Origin: Rhizobium sp. J15
GTDB lineage: Bacteria > Pseudomonadota > Alphaproteobacteria > Rhizobiales > Rhizobiaceae
Direction: 5' to 3'
Length of the DNA stretch: 64,000 nucleotides
NCBI RefSeq assembly: GCF_002531825.1
Contig: NZ_NWSX01000006.1
Span: 217,093 to 281,092, forward strand
Position 1 is the stretch's first letter, and every line of letters begins with the position of its first letter. A model generated the notes under the pieces. It worked only from the letters and a program-made list of their open reading frames with translations, was not told where the DNA came from and did not search any database. This document shows, piece after piece, positions 29,894 through 37,809 of this stretch. Both the position numbers and the translations under genes were made by a program.

Positions 29894-30658
29894 TCAGAAG
29901 AAACTGAGCTGGGCGTCATCCGGCTTCTGCTTCTCCGGCGCTTTGGCCGGCTTTTCGATGGCAACAGGCTCCTGCAGGTCAGGCCCCATATTGGCGACCT
30001 TGTTGACCTTGTCGGAGACCGGAATGGCCTCGAAGAAATCCTCCTGAACGGGCCGCATCAGGTCGACGACCTCGCGCGGCTCCTGCGTCTTGCAATCCAG
30101 CCAGCGGGAGAAATCCTGTGGCTTGATGACGACAGGCATGCGATCGTGGATCGCGGATATGCCGGAATTGGCCGCGGTCGTCAGGATCGCGCCGGTATCG
30201 ACCTCGGATCCATCTGCCGAGGACCACGTCTCCATCAGCCCGGCAAAGGCGATGACGCCACCCCGGCGCGGCCTGATCCAATAGGCCTGCGGCTTCTCGC
30301 CGCTTTCCCTCGATGGGCGATGCCATTCATAGAAGCCGGTGGCCGGAATCAGCACCCGGCGATGGCGCATGGCCGCGCGGAACGAAGCCTTGCCGATCGC
30401 CGTCTCGGCGCGGGCATTGATCAGCAGCGGGAATTCCTTCGGGTCCTTGACCCAGGCGGGCGTGAGGCCCCAGCGCACGAGCAAGGCGCGACGGTCGGCC
30501 AGGTTGCTGCCCCGCTCCCTGCCCTCGCCCTCTATGACGACGAGGATCGGCTGCGTCGGCGCGATGTTGTAGCGCGCCGGAAAGTCGTCGAGATCGAGAC
30601 CGGAGAAGATATCGCGCAGGTCGGCGATGGAGCTTGTCAGGGCAAAACGTCCACACAT
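29894..30658 (-). CDS. yedK: SOS response-associated peptidase (SRAP/YedK)
   Basis: A 254-residue SRAP protein of the HMCES/YedK family, which covalently caps abasic sites in single-stranded DNA through Cys2. The initiator is followed by C2 in MCGRFALTSS. Conserved family residues are N in LINARAETA, E in ATGFYEWHR and H in IHDRMPVVI. The frame is open much further upstream, but MCGRF is the true start because Cys must become N-terminal. The C-terminal tail (about 210-254) is Lys/Glu/Pro-rich. Confidence 0.94.
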   Translation of the reverse strand: MCGRFALTSSIADLRDIFSGLDLDDFPARYNIAPTQPILVVIEGEGRERGSNLADRRALLVRWGLTPAWVKDPKEFPLLINARAETAIGKASFRAAMRHRRVLIPATGFYEWHRPSRESGEKPQAYWIRPRRGGVIAFAGLMETWSSADGSEVDTGAILTTAANSGISAIHDRMPVVIKPQDFSRWLDCKTQEPREVVDLMRPVQEDFFEAIPVSDKVNKVANMGPDLQEPVAIEKPAKAPEKQKPDDAQLSFF

Positions 30659-30741
30659 CGCCCTGTCTTTGCACCCTGCCCGTGTCAGGTCAAGCCGCCC
30701 GAAGCGCATCGCAAACTGCTGCGCGGTTTTGCACGGCAGGC

Positions 30742-31062
30742 TTAGCTTCTCGGACCGAAGAGAATGATGCTCGCCCCGCCAAGGCAGATCAGTGCCCCTG
30801 AAATGTCGTAGCGATCGGGCACGCGGCTTTCGATCAGCCGGAGCCAGAGCAGCGAGGCCAGGATATAGATGCCGCCATAGGCGGCGTAGGTGCGACCGGC
30901 CGCCTCGCTCGGCACCAGCGTCAGAAGCCAGGCGAAAAGCGCCAGAGAGACCATGCCCGGCACCAGCCACCAGATGGGCTTGCCGAGCTTCAACCATGCC
31001 CAGAAGGCGAAACAGCCGGCGATTTCTAAGACGGCGGCAAGGCCGTAAATGATGTAGGTCAT
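30742..31062 (-). CDS. ynfA: YnfA/UPF0060 small membrane protein
   Basis: A 106-residue protein with four helices and the UPF0060 signature ([21 protein letters not shown], and [23 protein letters not shown]). It resembles small-multidrug-resistance exporters in size and topology. Its function is not established. It is followed by yedK on the same strand after 83 bases. Confidence 0.93.
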   Translation of the reverse strand: MTYIIYGLAAVLEIAGCFAFWAWLKLGKPIWWLVPGMVSLALFAWLLTLVPSEAAGRTYAAYGGIYILASLLWLRLIESRVPDRYDISGALICLGGASIILFGPRS

Positions 31063-31177
31063 GGAAGCCCTTTCGATCCGCCACGACTATCCCCGCGAAA
31101 AGTGGGGAAGCCAAGAAGGGCGAGGTGCAAATGTCGGCCCATCGGATAGGATGGGCCATCCGAGCCACGAGCAGCCC

Positions 31178-31612
31178 ATGATTTCCACCGCTAAAGCCGC
31201 ATCTTCCGCCATTCTTGAACGCGACGGGCGATTCCTTCTGGTGTTGCGGCGCAATCCGCCTTCCGCCGACATGTATGCTTTTCCGGGCGGACGGGCCGAG
31301 CCCGGCGAAACGCCGGAGCAGACGGCGCTTCGGGAATTTCATGAGGAAACCGGCATCCCGGCGCGCAATCCACGGCTGTTTTCAAGCTACGACCTCAAGA
31401 CCCATGCTGCCGACGGCAGCATCAGCAGCCATTTCCTCCTCTCGGTCTTTCGAGTGGATGCGGATCCCGATGCCGTGGCTGAAGCGGCCGACGATGCGGC
31501 TGCGCTCGGCTGGTACACGGTGGAGGAAATCCGGCAGTTGCCTGTGCCGCAGAGCGTGCTCGAATGCGCAGAGCGATTGGAACAGGACAAATTTCAGGCC
31601 GACTCGGCCTAA
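31178..31612 (+). CDS. NUDIX hydrolase
   Basis: A 144-residue NUDIX protein with the complete box GGRAEPGETPEQTALREFHEETGI (G-x5-E-x7-REUxEExGU), about residues 36-58. It hydrolyses some nucleoside diphosphate linked to another group; the substrate is not predictable. Two in-frame ATGs are possible; I used 31178 (MISTAKAASS) because homology begins there, though 31151 is also possible. The last ten codons and stop lie within the dispersed repeat at 31580-31690. Confidence 0.88.
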   Translation: MISTAKAASSAILERDGRFLLVLRRNPPSADMYAFPGGRAEPGETPEQTALREFHEETGIPARNPRLFSSYDLKTHAADGSISSHFLLSVFRVDADPDAVAEAADDAAALGWYTVEEIRQLPVPQSVLECAERLEQDKFQADSA

Positions 31613-31690
31613 AATCTGAATCCTGTTCTCAATTTAAAGTTAGAGCATGATGTCGTCCGAAAACCGCTCACACTTTTCGGCATCATGCTC
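31580..31690. repeat. dispersed palindromic repeat, family 1, copy 1
   Basis: A 111-base repeat whose reverse complement matches 47348-47458 almost along its whole length. It contains an inner palindrome (GAGCATGATG...CATCATGCTC, 31643-31690) and a second one based on GGCCGACTCGGCC (31597-31609). Its left end encodes the last residues of the NUDIX gene (EQDKFQADSA) and its stop codon. Confidence 0.85.
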
Positions 31691-31760
31691 AGCGGCGAAT
31701 AGAAGTGGAAATTATCCGGCCCGCCTTGTTGCCGTCATGCTCAACGTATCAACTGATCGC

Positions 31761-32186
31761 ATGATTCCCGTTCGGCGCGTCTTTCTGTCCCTGCTCGTCC
31801 TGGCCGGCCCCACGCTGGCGCAGGGCAAGAACACGCCGCCGCCTCCACCAGTGCAGGAAACTGCGCCGCCGGCGCCCGTAATCGTGCCCTATGACGACAA
31901 GCTGGCGCGGTTCGCCGAGGTGCTGGGTTCCGTGCATTACCTCAGGACGCTTTGCAAGGCGGCGGGCGGCGACGAGTGGCGAAGGGGCATGCAGCGGCTG
32001 CTCGATTCGGAAGCGGGCAGCGAGCCGCAGCGCAAGGAAAGGCTCACCGCAGCCTTCAATCGCGGCTATCGCGCCTTCGCTTCGGTCTACACGGATTGCA
32101 CCGCGGCGGCCATCGTGGCAGAAGAGCGCTACCGTAACGAAGGTGCAACACTCGCCACAGAAATTACTTCGCGCTTTGGAAATTGA
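31761..32186 (+). CDS. TIGR02301-like exported protein
   Basis: A 141-residue protein with an N-terminal signal (RRVFLSLLVLAGPTLAQG) and a proline-rich linker. It then carries a conserved helical domain with FAEVLGSVHYLRTLCKAAGGDEWR and NRGYRAFASVYTDCTAAAI, holding a Cys pair. It resembles the rhizobial TIGR02301 family, of unknown function. Earlier ATGs are in frame, but this one gives the cleanest signal peptide. It starts 70 bases after the repeat at 31580-31690. Confidence 0.72.
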   Translation: MIPVRRVFLSLLVLAGPTLAQGKNTPPPPPVQETAPPAPVIVPYDDKLARFAEVLGSVHYLRTLCKAAGGDEWRRGMQRLLDSEAGSEPQRKERLTAAFNRGYRAFASVYTDCTAAAIVAEERYRNEGATLATEITSRFGN

Positions 32187-32289
32187 CGTTTAATTAACCT
32201 GTTTTCGCATGCGGACGTGTCGTTTTGGGAAAAGGCTGTTAGTGTTGTTAACGGTGCAGTAAGACATGAGAAGTTCTGAGGAAAAGACA

Positions 32290-32547
32290 ATGGAAGCAAG
32301 CCTCAACGAAATCGACGACATGATCGTCCACGAGAAGATGCAGGCGGCTCTGGAGTACCAGAACGAGGCTTGGGCCGACGGCATGGCCGACGGAATCGAG
32401 CCTGAAATCATCGCCGACGCCGCCATTGCGCATGCACTGCGCGAGACGATCAGATTGCATGGGGAAAGCAGCGCCGAAGCCCTGCTGGATTCGCTGCGCG
32501 AGCGCATGCTGGCCGGCGAATTCTCCGCAAGCCGCACCCTGCAATAA
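32290..32547 (+). CDS. hypothetical acidic protein, 85 residues
   Basis: A soluble, acidic, largely alpha-helical protein (MEASLNEIDDMIVHEKMQ; ADGIEPEIIADAAIAHALRE). I do not recognise a named family. ATG at 32290 follows GAGGAAAAGACA, better than the upstream ATG at 32266. It is in the same direction as the exported proteins on either side, with an 18-base gap to the next start. Confidence 0.7.
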   Translation: MEASLNEIDDMIVHEKMQAALEYQNEAWADGMADGIEPEIIADAAIAHALRETIRLHGESSAEALLDSLRERMLAGEFSASRTLQ

Positions 32548-32565
32548 CCGATATCAGAGAGTTTG

Positions 32566-33321
32566 ATGCGCACCGGTAAAGAGAAAGTTTCGCGAATCCC
32601 GCTCGCGCCGGTGCTGCTTGCGTTCAGCCTGACCGGCAATATTTTCCTGGCGCCGGCAGCTTACGCGCTTTCCGAACTGCACAAAATCCCCGGCCAGGCC
32701 GCCAATGACGCGCCGTCCGCACAGGGAAGCGGCCAAGGGCAGAGCCAGCCGCAAGGCGGGGCCGCTCCCGGCGTTCCCATGGCTGATCCGCTGATCAGCA
32801 GTCAGAACAATCAGGGTGTCGACAAGACGCCGGGCGCCCAGGACGCTTCAAAGCCCGTCGAGGTGATCTACGATATCAACAAGGCGCCCGAGCCGGTCCG
32901 CAAGCTGCGCGAGCAGATCGTCGAGGCGGCCGCCTCCGGCGATCTCGAGCGGTTGCGGCCGCTGATGGGCGCCGGCGCCGACCAGACGCAGGTTACGGTC
33001 GGCGAGCCGACCGACGATCCGATCAGCACGCTGAAGGACCTTTCGGGCGATCCGGATGGAGACGAGATCCTCGCCATCATGCTCGATATCATCTCGACCG
33101 GTTTCGTGCATGTCGGCGCCGGCACACCCGACGAGATGTATGTCTGGCCCTATTTTGCCGAGAAGGACCTGAAGTCGCTGACGCCGCCGGAGCGCGTCGA
33201 GCTGCTGCGCATCGTCACCGCCGGCGATCTTTCCGACATGCAGGAGTTCGGCGGGTATAATTTCTACCGCCTCGGCATCACGCCTGCCGGCAAATGGAAA
33301 TTCTTCACCGCGGGCGACTGA
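32566..33321 (+). CDS. hypothetical exported protein
   Basis: A 251-residue protein with a signal peptide or N-terminal anchor (LAPVLLAFSLTGNIFLAPAAYA). Next comes a Gln/Gly-rich linker (SAQGSGQGQSQPQGGAA), then a globular domain from about residue 110 (EPVRKLREQIVEAAASGDLERLRP; FVHVGAGTPDEMYVWPYFAEKDL). I do not recognise the family; the domain looks conserved in rhizobia. ATG at 32566 follows an in-frame TTG. Confidence 0.72.
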   Translation: MRTGKEKVSRIPLAPVLLAFSLTGNIFLAPAAYALSELHKIPGQAANDAPSAQGSGQGQSQPQGGAAPGVPMADPLISSQNNQGVDKTPGAQDASKPVEVIYDINKAPEPVRKLREQIVEAAASGDLERLRPLMGAGADQTQVTVGEPTDDPISTLKDLSGDPDGDEILAIMLDIISTGFVHVGAGTPDEMYVWPYFAEKDLKSLTPPERVELLRIVTAGDLSDMQEFGGYNFYRLGITPAGKWKFFTAGD

Positions 33322-33417
33322 CGCGCCGCGCTTCGCGCTGTGACGCCGTGCATGACGCTTGCGATCCATCCTGCAAAGACCTACCTCTGAGCGAAGACCA
33401 ACGCGACGGGTTCCGCC

Positions 33418-34263
33418 ATGCCAGACGTATTCCTGAAAGACCGTGCACTGCTCTTCGTCAGCGGTGCGGAAGCCCAATCCTTCCTGCAGAACCTGATCAC
33501 CACCGATATCGTTTCGCTGGGCGCCGACGAGGCGCGGCCGGGGGCACTGCTGACGCCGCAAGGCAAGATCCTGTTCGATTTCATGATCTGGCGGGAGGGC
33601 GACGGATATATCATCGAAACGGACGTTGGCCAGCGCGACGGACTGCTGAAGCGACTGACGATGTACAAGCTGCGCGCCGCCGTTACGCTTGCGGCGCATG
33701 CGGACGAAGGTGTCACCGTTTCCTGGGATGACGATGCCGACACCCCCCAAGGCGTCCGGGACAGCCGCTTCACCAAGGCGGGTGTCACCCTGACCCGCCG
33801 GGCAGGACGGCATGGCGACGACGCGCAGGCCCTGTACGAGGCGCTGCGTATCAACCATGGCATTGTCACATCAGGAGCGGATTTCGCCCTGCAGGACGCC
33901 TTCCCGCATGACGTGCTGATGGACCTGAATGGCGGCCTCTCCTTCAAGAAGGGCTGTTATGTCGGCCAGGAGGTCGTCTCGCGCATGCAGCACCGCGGCA
34001 CCGCCCGCCGGCGCGTCGTCACGGTTTCTGCCGCGACCGCCTTGCCGGAAACGGGGACGGAGATCACCGCTGCCGGCAAACCAGTCGGTACGCTCGGATC
34101 GGTCGAAGGCGGCAAGGGGCTGGCGATCGTACGCATCGACCGCGCCGGCGCCGCGATGGCGGCGGGCACGCCGCTGCTGGCCGACGAAACGACGGTTTCT
34201 CTCGCTCTGCCGGAATGGTCCGGCCTCGTCTTCCCCACAAGCGCCGACGAGGCCAGCGCGTGA
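33418..34263 (+). CDS. ygfZ: YgfZ/GcvT-type folate-binding protein
   Basis: A 281-residue tetrahydrofolate-binding protein implicated in Fe-S cluster assembly and repair. The YgfZ signature KGCYVGQEVVSRMQHRG is present, with the conserved cysteine at C180. Length matches the alphaproteobacterial form. Its stop codon overlaps the next gene (GTGACAATG at 34260), and the following gene overlaps the one after, so ygfZ, an HD hydrolase and a Cys-phosphatase form a tight operon. Confidence 0.92.
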   Translation: MPDVFLKDRALLFVSGAEAQSFLQNLITTDIVSLGADEARPGALLTPQGKILFDFMIWREGDGYIIETDVGQRDGLLKRLTMYKLRAAVTLAAHADEGVTVSWDDDADTPQGVRDSRFTKAGVTLTRRAGRHGDDAQALYEALRINHGIVTSGADFALQDAFPHDVLMDLNGGLSFKKGCYVGQEVVSRMQHRGTARRRVVTVSAATALPETGTEITAAGKPVGTLGSVEGGKGLAIVRIDRAGAAMAAGTPLLADETTVSLALPEWSGLVFPTSADEASA

Positions 34264-34265
34264 CA

Positions 34266-34868
34266 ATGGCGAAGGCTCCGCGTGCCTGGCAACGCATGCT
34301 GTCCGGGCGCAGGCTCGATCTGCTCGACCCCTCGCCTCTCGACGTCGAACTCATCGACATCGCCCATGGACTTGCGCGCGTTGCCCGGTGGAATGGCCAG
34401 ACCTCCGGCGATCATGCCTTTTCGGTGGCGCAGCACAGCCTCCTCGTCGAAGATATCTTCCGGCGCTTCAACGATGCCAGGCCGGAGGAATGCCTGATGG
34501 CGCTGCTGCATGACGCGCCCGAATATGTGATCGGCGACATGATCTCGCCGTTCAAATCGGTGGTCGGCGGCGGCTATAAGGCGGTGGAAACGCGGCTGGA
34601 AGCCGCCGTACACCTGCGCTTCGGCCTCCCCCCGCATCCCTCGCGCGACCTCAAGGACCGCATCAAAAAGGCCGATACGATCGCGGCCTATTTCGAGGCG
34701 ACCGTGCTCGCGGGCTTCACGCCCGCCGAAGCACAGAAATTCTTCGGTCAGCCGCGCGGCATCAGCAGGGACATGCTGATGATCGAGCCGCTGCCGGCTC
34801 TCGCCGCGCAACGGCTGTTCTGCGAGCGCTTCGCGGCAATCGAGGCCGAGCGGGGGATGGCATCGTGA
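34266..34868 (+). CDS. HD-domain hydrolase (YfbR-like)
   Basis: A 200-residue HD-superfamily protein. H in FSVAQHSLLV, the HD pair in LLHDAPEYVIGDM, and D in KKADTIAAYF form the metal site. This resembles YfbR-type 5'-deoxynucleotidases. The ATG at 34266 lies three bases after the ygfZ stop (GTG at 34260 is an alternative that would overlap it). It overlaps the next gene by four bases (GTGA at 34865). Confidence 0.88.
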   Translation: MAKAPRAWQRMLSGRRLDLLDPSPLDVELIDIAHGLARVARWNGQTSGDHAFSVAQHSLLVEDIFRRFNDARPEECLMALLHDAPEYVIGDMISPFKSVVGGGYKAVETRLEAAVHLRFGLPPHPSRDLKDRIKKADTIAAYFEATVLAGFTPAEAQKFFGQPRGISRDMLMIEPLPALAAQRLFCERFAAIEAERGMAS

Positions 34869-35395
34869 GCTTCATCGTCGTCTCGCCGCTGTCTCGCATC
34901 GCGGAAATGGCGGTCCACCATAAGGCGCGCGACATGATTAGCCTTGTTGCCAAGGAGCAGGCCTTTCATCGGCCGGGGGTGATCGCGGCCGAGCGTCACC
35001 TGACACTCGGCATGAACGACATCAGCTTCAGGGGCACCGGCGATCTCGTGGCGCCTGACGAGACGCATGTGCGAGCCCTAATCGATTTTGCCGCCTCATG
35101 GCGTCAGGAGACACCGCTGCTCATCCATTGCTGGATGGGCGTATCGCGCTCTCCGGCGGCGGCCTTGATCGCTGCACTGTCGCTGGCGCCCGATCAGAGC
35201 GAGGAAGTGCTCGCAAACAGGCTGCGGTCCGCCTCGCCTTTCGCGACGCCGAATGCCCGGCTGATCGAGATCGGCGATGCCCTGCTCGGCCGTGGCGGCC
35301 GGCTGGTTACGGCCGTGCGGGCAATCGGCCGTGGCGCCGATGCAGACGGCAACGCGCCTTTCCTGCTCACGATCAGGGGCACCGCCAGCGGTTGA
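34865..35395 (+). CDS. tyrosine-phosphatase-like protein (Cx5R)
   Basis: A 176-residue protein with the Cys-phosphatase signature HCWMGVSRSPAAA, nucleophile C89 and R95, preceded by ETPLLIHC. This is the dual-specificity/tyrosine phosphatase P-loop. GTG at 34865 overlaps the HD gene. The substrate is unknown; a nucleotide, inositol phosphate or protein are all possible. The presence of an HD nucleotidase and YgfZ in the same operon says little about the target. Confidence 0.8.
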   Translation: MSFIVVSPLSRIAEMAVHHKARDMISLVAKEQAFHRPGVIAAERHLTLGMNDISFRGTGDLVAPDETHVRALIDFAASWRQETPLLIHCWMGVSRSPAAALIAALSLAPDQSEEVLANRLRSASPFATPNARLIEIGDALLGRGGRLVTAVRAIGRGADADGNAPFLLTIRGTASG

Positions 35396-35453
35396 CGCTG
35401 CCGCGCCCTGCTCCATCTAGGCCCACGACGCATGATCAGTAGGGCCGGAAATT

Positions 35454-36338
35454 ATGGAACAGCAGGCAAACGATGTCCTCCTCGCCACGCGCACAGCGCT
35501 CAGCCAGGCGAGCGCGCTCGCCGTACAATATTCCTTCTCCATTCTCGGGGCAGTGATCCTGCTCATCGTCGGCTGGACGCTGGCCGGCTTCATCAGCCGC
35601 TGGGCCTATGAAGGCCTGTCGCGCATCCATGGCATCGACGAGACGCTGGCACGCTTCTTCACCAACGTCGTGCGCTATGCGCTGCTCATCCTCGTGTTCA
35701 TTACCGTGCTCGGCCAGTTCGGCGTCCAGACCGCTTCGATCATCGCGGCGCTCGGCGCGGCGGGCCTGGCCATCGGTCTGGCCCTCCAGGGGACGCTGCA
35801 GAATATCGCAGCCGGCATCATGCTCCTGGTCCTCAGGCCGTTCCGCGTCGGCGAATATATCGAGACCAGCAGCGTGGCCGGAACCGTCCGCGAGATCGGA
35901 CTGTTTGCGACGGAACTAAGGACCGGCGACGGGCTCTATCGGCTGGCGCCGAATTCGACGCTGTGGAACACGCCGATTACCAACTTCAGCCGCGAACCGA
36001 CGCGGCAGAACGACCTGAAGATCAACATTTCTCGCGAGGATGACCTTGATTTGGCGATGGAGACGTTGATGGGCATTGCCAAACGCAATCCCAAGGTGCT
36101 GCCATCACCGGCACCCAGCGTTTTCATCGACAGCCTCGGTGACAGCACAATACCGGTCACGCTGCGCTACTGGGCAAAGACCGGTGACTGGTGGCAGGTG
36201 AGCCGCGACATGGTGATGCGGGTAAAGCTTGCCTTCGACGAAAAGGACGATCCGGCCGCCATGCCGGACGATTCAAATTCCGCGCCCGGAAAAAGGTCCA
36301 ACGGCACCGCGGCGGCCGAAAAACCGACGCGGCAGTGA
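35454..36338 (+). CDS. MscS-family mechanosensitive channel
   Basis: A 294-residue small-conductance channel. There are three N-terminal helices, the last being the pore helix with ASIIAALGAAGLAIGLALQGTLQNIAAG. The beta domain follows, with RPFRVGEYIETSSVAGTVREIG and RLAPNSTLWNTPITNFS. It opens under membrane tension during osmotic downshock. The C terminus ends in a disordered Ser/Lys/Thr tail. The gene converges on sodC. Confidence 0.95.
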   Translation: MEQQANDVLLATRTALSQASALAVQYSFSILGAVILLIVGWTLAGFISRWAYEGLSRIHGIDETLARFFTNVVRYALLILVFITVLGQFGVQTASIIAALGAAGLAIGLALQGTLQNIAAGIMLLVLRPFRVGEYIETSSVAGTVREIGLFATELRTGDGLYRLAPNSTLWNTPITNFSREPTRQNDLKINISREDDLDLAMETLMGIAKRNPKVLPSPAPSVFIDSLGDSTIPVTLRYWAKTGDWWQVSRDMVMRVKLAFDEKDDPAAMPDDSNSAPGKRSNGTAAAEKPTRQ

Positions 36339-36368
36339 AACATTGCTGCGCGCAAGCGGTCGTCGGCT

Positions 36369-36884
36369 TTATTGGACGACGCCGCAGGCAAGTCTCTCCC
36401 CGGCATCGCCGGAAGGCTGGCTACGATAATCATCCGAATTGGCATGCACCATCAATGCGCGGCCGCGAATGCCGTCGGTCTTGCCGTCGAGGGTGACCAT
36501 GGTGTTGAAGATCTGCGCCCTCAGCACGCCATCCTGTCCGACATATTGATTGGGCATGTCGCCGGGGTGCGGCCCCTTGGCGGCCAGAATGCCATGCTCC
36601 GCCTTCTCGGGATTGAAATGGCCGCCCGCCGATTCATGGTGGGTCGCGGCGTCGCAGCGGCCGGTCTCGTGAACATGGAAGGCCACCCATTTGTTCGCCG
36701 GCAGTCCCGATATCTCGACCTCGATCAGGACGCCGCCATTGGCGGCAGCCGTCAACTGCGCGCGACCGTCTTCCTTGCCGTCCTTATCGACGAAATTGGC
36801 GACCGCCGTCTGCTTCTCCTGGGCGCCTGCCGGAAATGCAACCGCAAGCAAGCTCAGGGCGGCGATGGTGCACATGGCTTTCAT
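36369..36884 (-). CDS. sodC: periplasmic Cu/Zn superoxide dismutase
   Basis: A 171-residue enzyme with an N-terminal signal peptide (MKAMCTIAALSLLAVAFPAGA). Metal ligands are in FHVHETGRCD, THHESAGGHFNPE and the C-terminal MVHANSDDY; the conserved disulfide Cys are in GRCD and LACGVVQ. It dismutates superoxide in the periplasm. I used the ATG at 36884 because upstream codons add no signal and read through the EF-hand gene terminator at 36963-36986. Confidence 0.94.
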   Translation of the reverse strand: MKAMCTIAALSLLAVAFPAGAQEKQTAVANFVDKDGKEDGRAQLTAAANGGVLIEVEISGLPANKWVAFHVHETGRCDAATHHESAGGHFNPEKAEHGILAAKGPHPGDMPNQYVGQDGVLRAQIFNTMVTLDGKTDGIRGRALMVHANSDDYRSQPSGDAGERLACGVVQ

Positions 36885-36962
36885 GGAGATCTCCTTCCGT
36901 CCGGTTGTCCTTTTGAACGTGTCAGCCCGGAAGGTGTTCCTGATCGAAGGGCCTGGAACGAG

Positions 36963-36986
36963 AAAAGCCGGCCAAACGGCCGGCTT
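36963..36986 (-). terminator. terminator of the EF-hand gene
   Basis: A 9-bp perfect stem (36965-36973 with 36978-36986) with a TTTG/AAAC loop; on the minus strand the stem is followed by TTTTCT. It lies 26 bases after the EF-hand stop. Confidence 0.85.
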
Positions 36987-37011
36987 GCAGATCGTCAAGT
37001 TGAGATACCGC

Positions 37012-37353
37012 TCAGGCGACGGCGTTGAAATCGAACTGACCGTAGGTGTTGCGATAGAGAAGGTCCGACTGATCGCCGGTGGACGGCGCGGTCTGCTGGA
37101 GCGGATAGGGAACGGCGATGCTGTTGTCCAAGCCGCTGGGACGCGTATCCATCATCAGCGCAACGAGGCTGCCGGAGAATTTCGGCTGCGCATCGCTGGT
37201 CTGGTCGTCTTCCAGGAGTTCCTTGATGATACCGGGCTTCTCTTCCGCAGCGCGTTCGCCGCGGCTGAGCACGCCGTCGCCATTGGCATCGAGCCGGGAC
37301 AGCGTCGCGAGATATGCATATGAAGTGTCTGAAACGGATGTGGTGCGGGTCAT
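37012..37353 (-). CDS. EF-hand-containing small protein
   Basis: A 113-residue protein with one EF-hand loop, DANGDGVLSRGE (D1, N3, D5, V7, S9 and E12 fit the calcium pattern), about residues 21-32. The rest is low-homology. ATG at 37353 follows GGAGGTTTGT, a strong site; a shorter upstream ATG is less likely. Calcium binding is plausible for a single degenerate hand but not certain. It is divergent from the 28-residue ORF and the GGDEF-EAL gene. Confidence 0.75.
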   Translation of the reverse strand: MTRTTSVSDTSYAYLATLSRLDANGDGVLSRGERAAEEKPGIIKELLEDDQTSDAQPKFSGSLVALMMDTRPSGLDNSIAVPYPLQQTAPSTGDQSDLLYRNTYGQFDFNAVA

Positions 37354-37722
37354 ACAAACCTCCATTCACCGCCTTTTGCCGGTGGTGTTTGTACGCAATA
37401 CGAAGGTGAGAAAATCAGGTGTTGAAGTGGTGGTTAAACTGATTTGCGCAGTGCGTCAATAAGTTGTTAACCTCTGCTTAACGATGATTGACAAAACCTA
37501 AAGGAGCACCAGCGGAGAGCTTTCGGCTCGGCCCAGGCGGCCGTCCGCGGCCGTATTTCAGAGGTTTTTCACATATAAAACAAATGCATGACCGGATGCA
37601 CATCTCTGCTGCAATGCAACCGAATATTAATTCAGACCGTACAAAGTGAGAGACGCAAATCACTACCAGACCGCTTATCCTGCAGAAAATCAATTTCTGA
37701 GCACCATTGAGGAAGGTTTTCC
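37354..37722. other. AT-rich divergent intergenic region
   Basis: 369 bases with no gene on either strand. It must hold the promoters for the EF-hand gene and for the 28-residue ORF/GGDEF-EAL pair. A GCGGCCG-type inverted pair (about 37539-37554) is present. No clear -35/-10 could be chosen. Confidence 0.4.
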
Positions 37723-37809
37723 ATGTCCGGCGCGATGAGGCACGTCCATCAAAGGAAGGCGCTTTCCGCCGCTGACGTCACCGCTTCCCGGCAAGATGCA
37801 CCCACATGA
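37723..37809 (+). CDS. 28-residue ORF coupled to the GGDEF-EAL gene
   Basis: ATG at 37723 follows GGAAGGTTTTCC, and the ORF (MSGAMRHVHQRK start, RQDAPT end) stops at TGA 37807-37809, overlapping the ATG of the cyclase/phosphodiesterase by four bases (ATGA). The downstream gene has a poor ribosome-binding site of its own. The arrangement is that of a translationally coupled short upstream ORF. No homologue is recognised, so it may serve regulation rather than as a stable protein. Confidence 0.45.
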   Translation: MSGAMRHVHQRKALSAADVTASRQDAPT

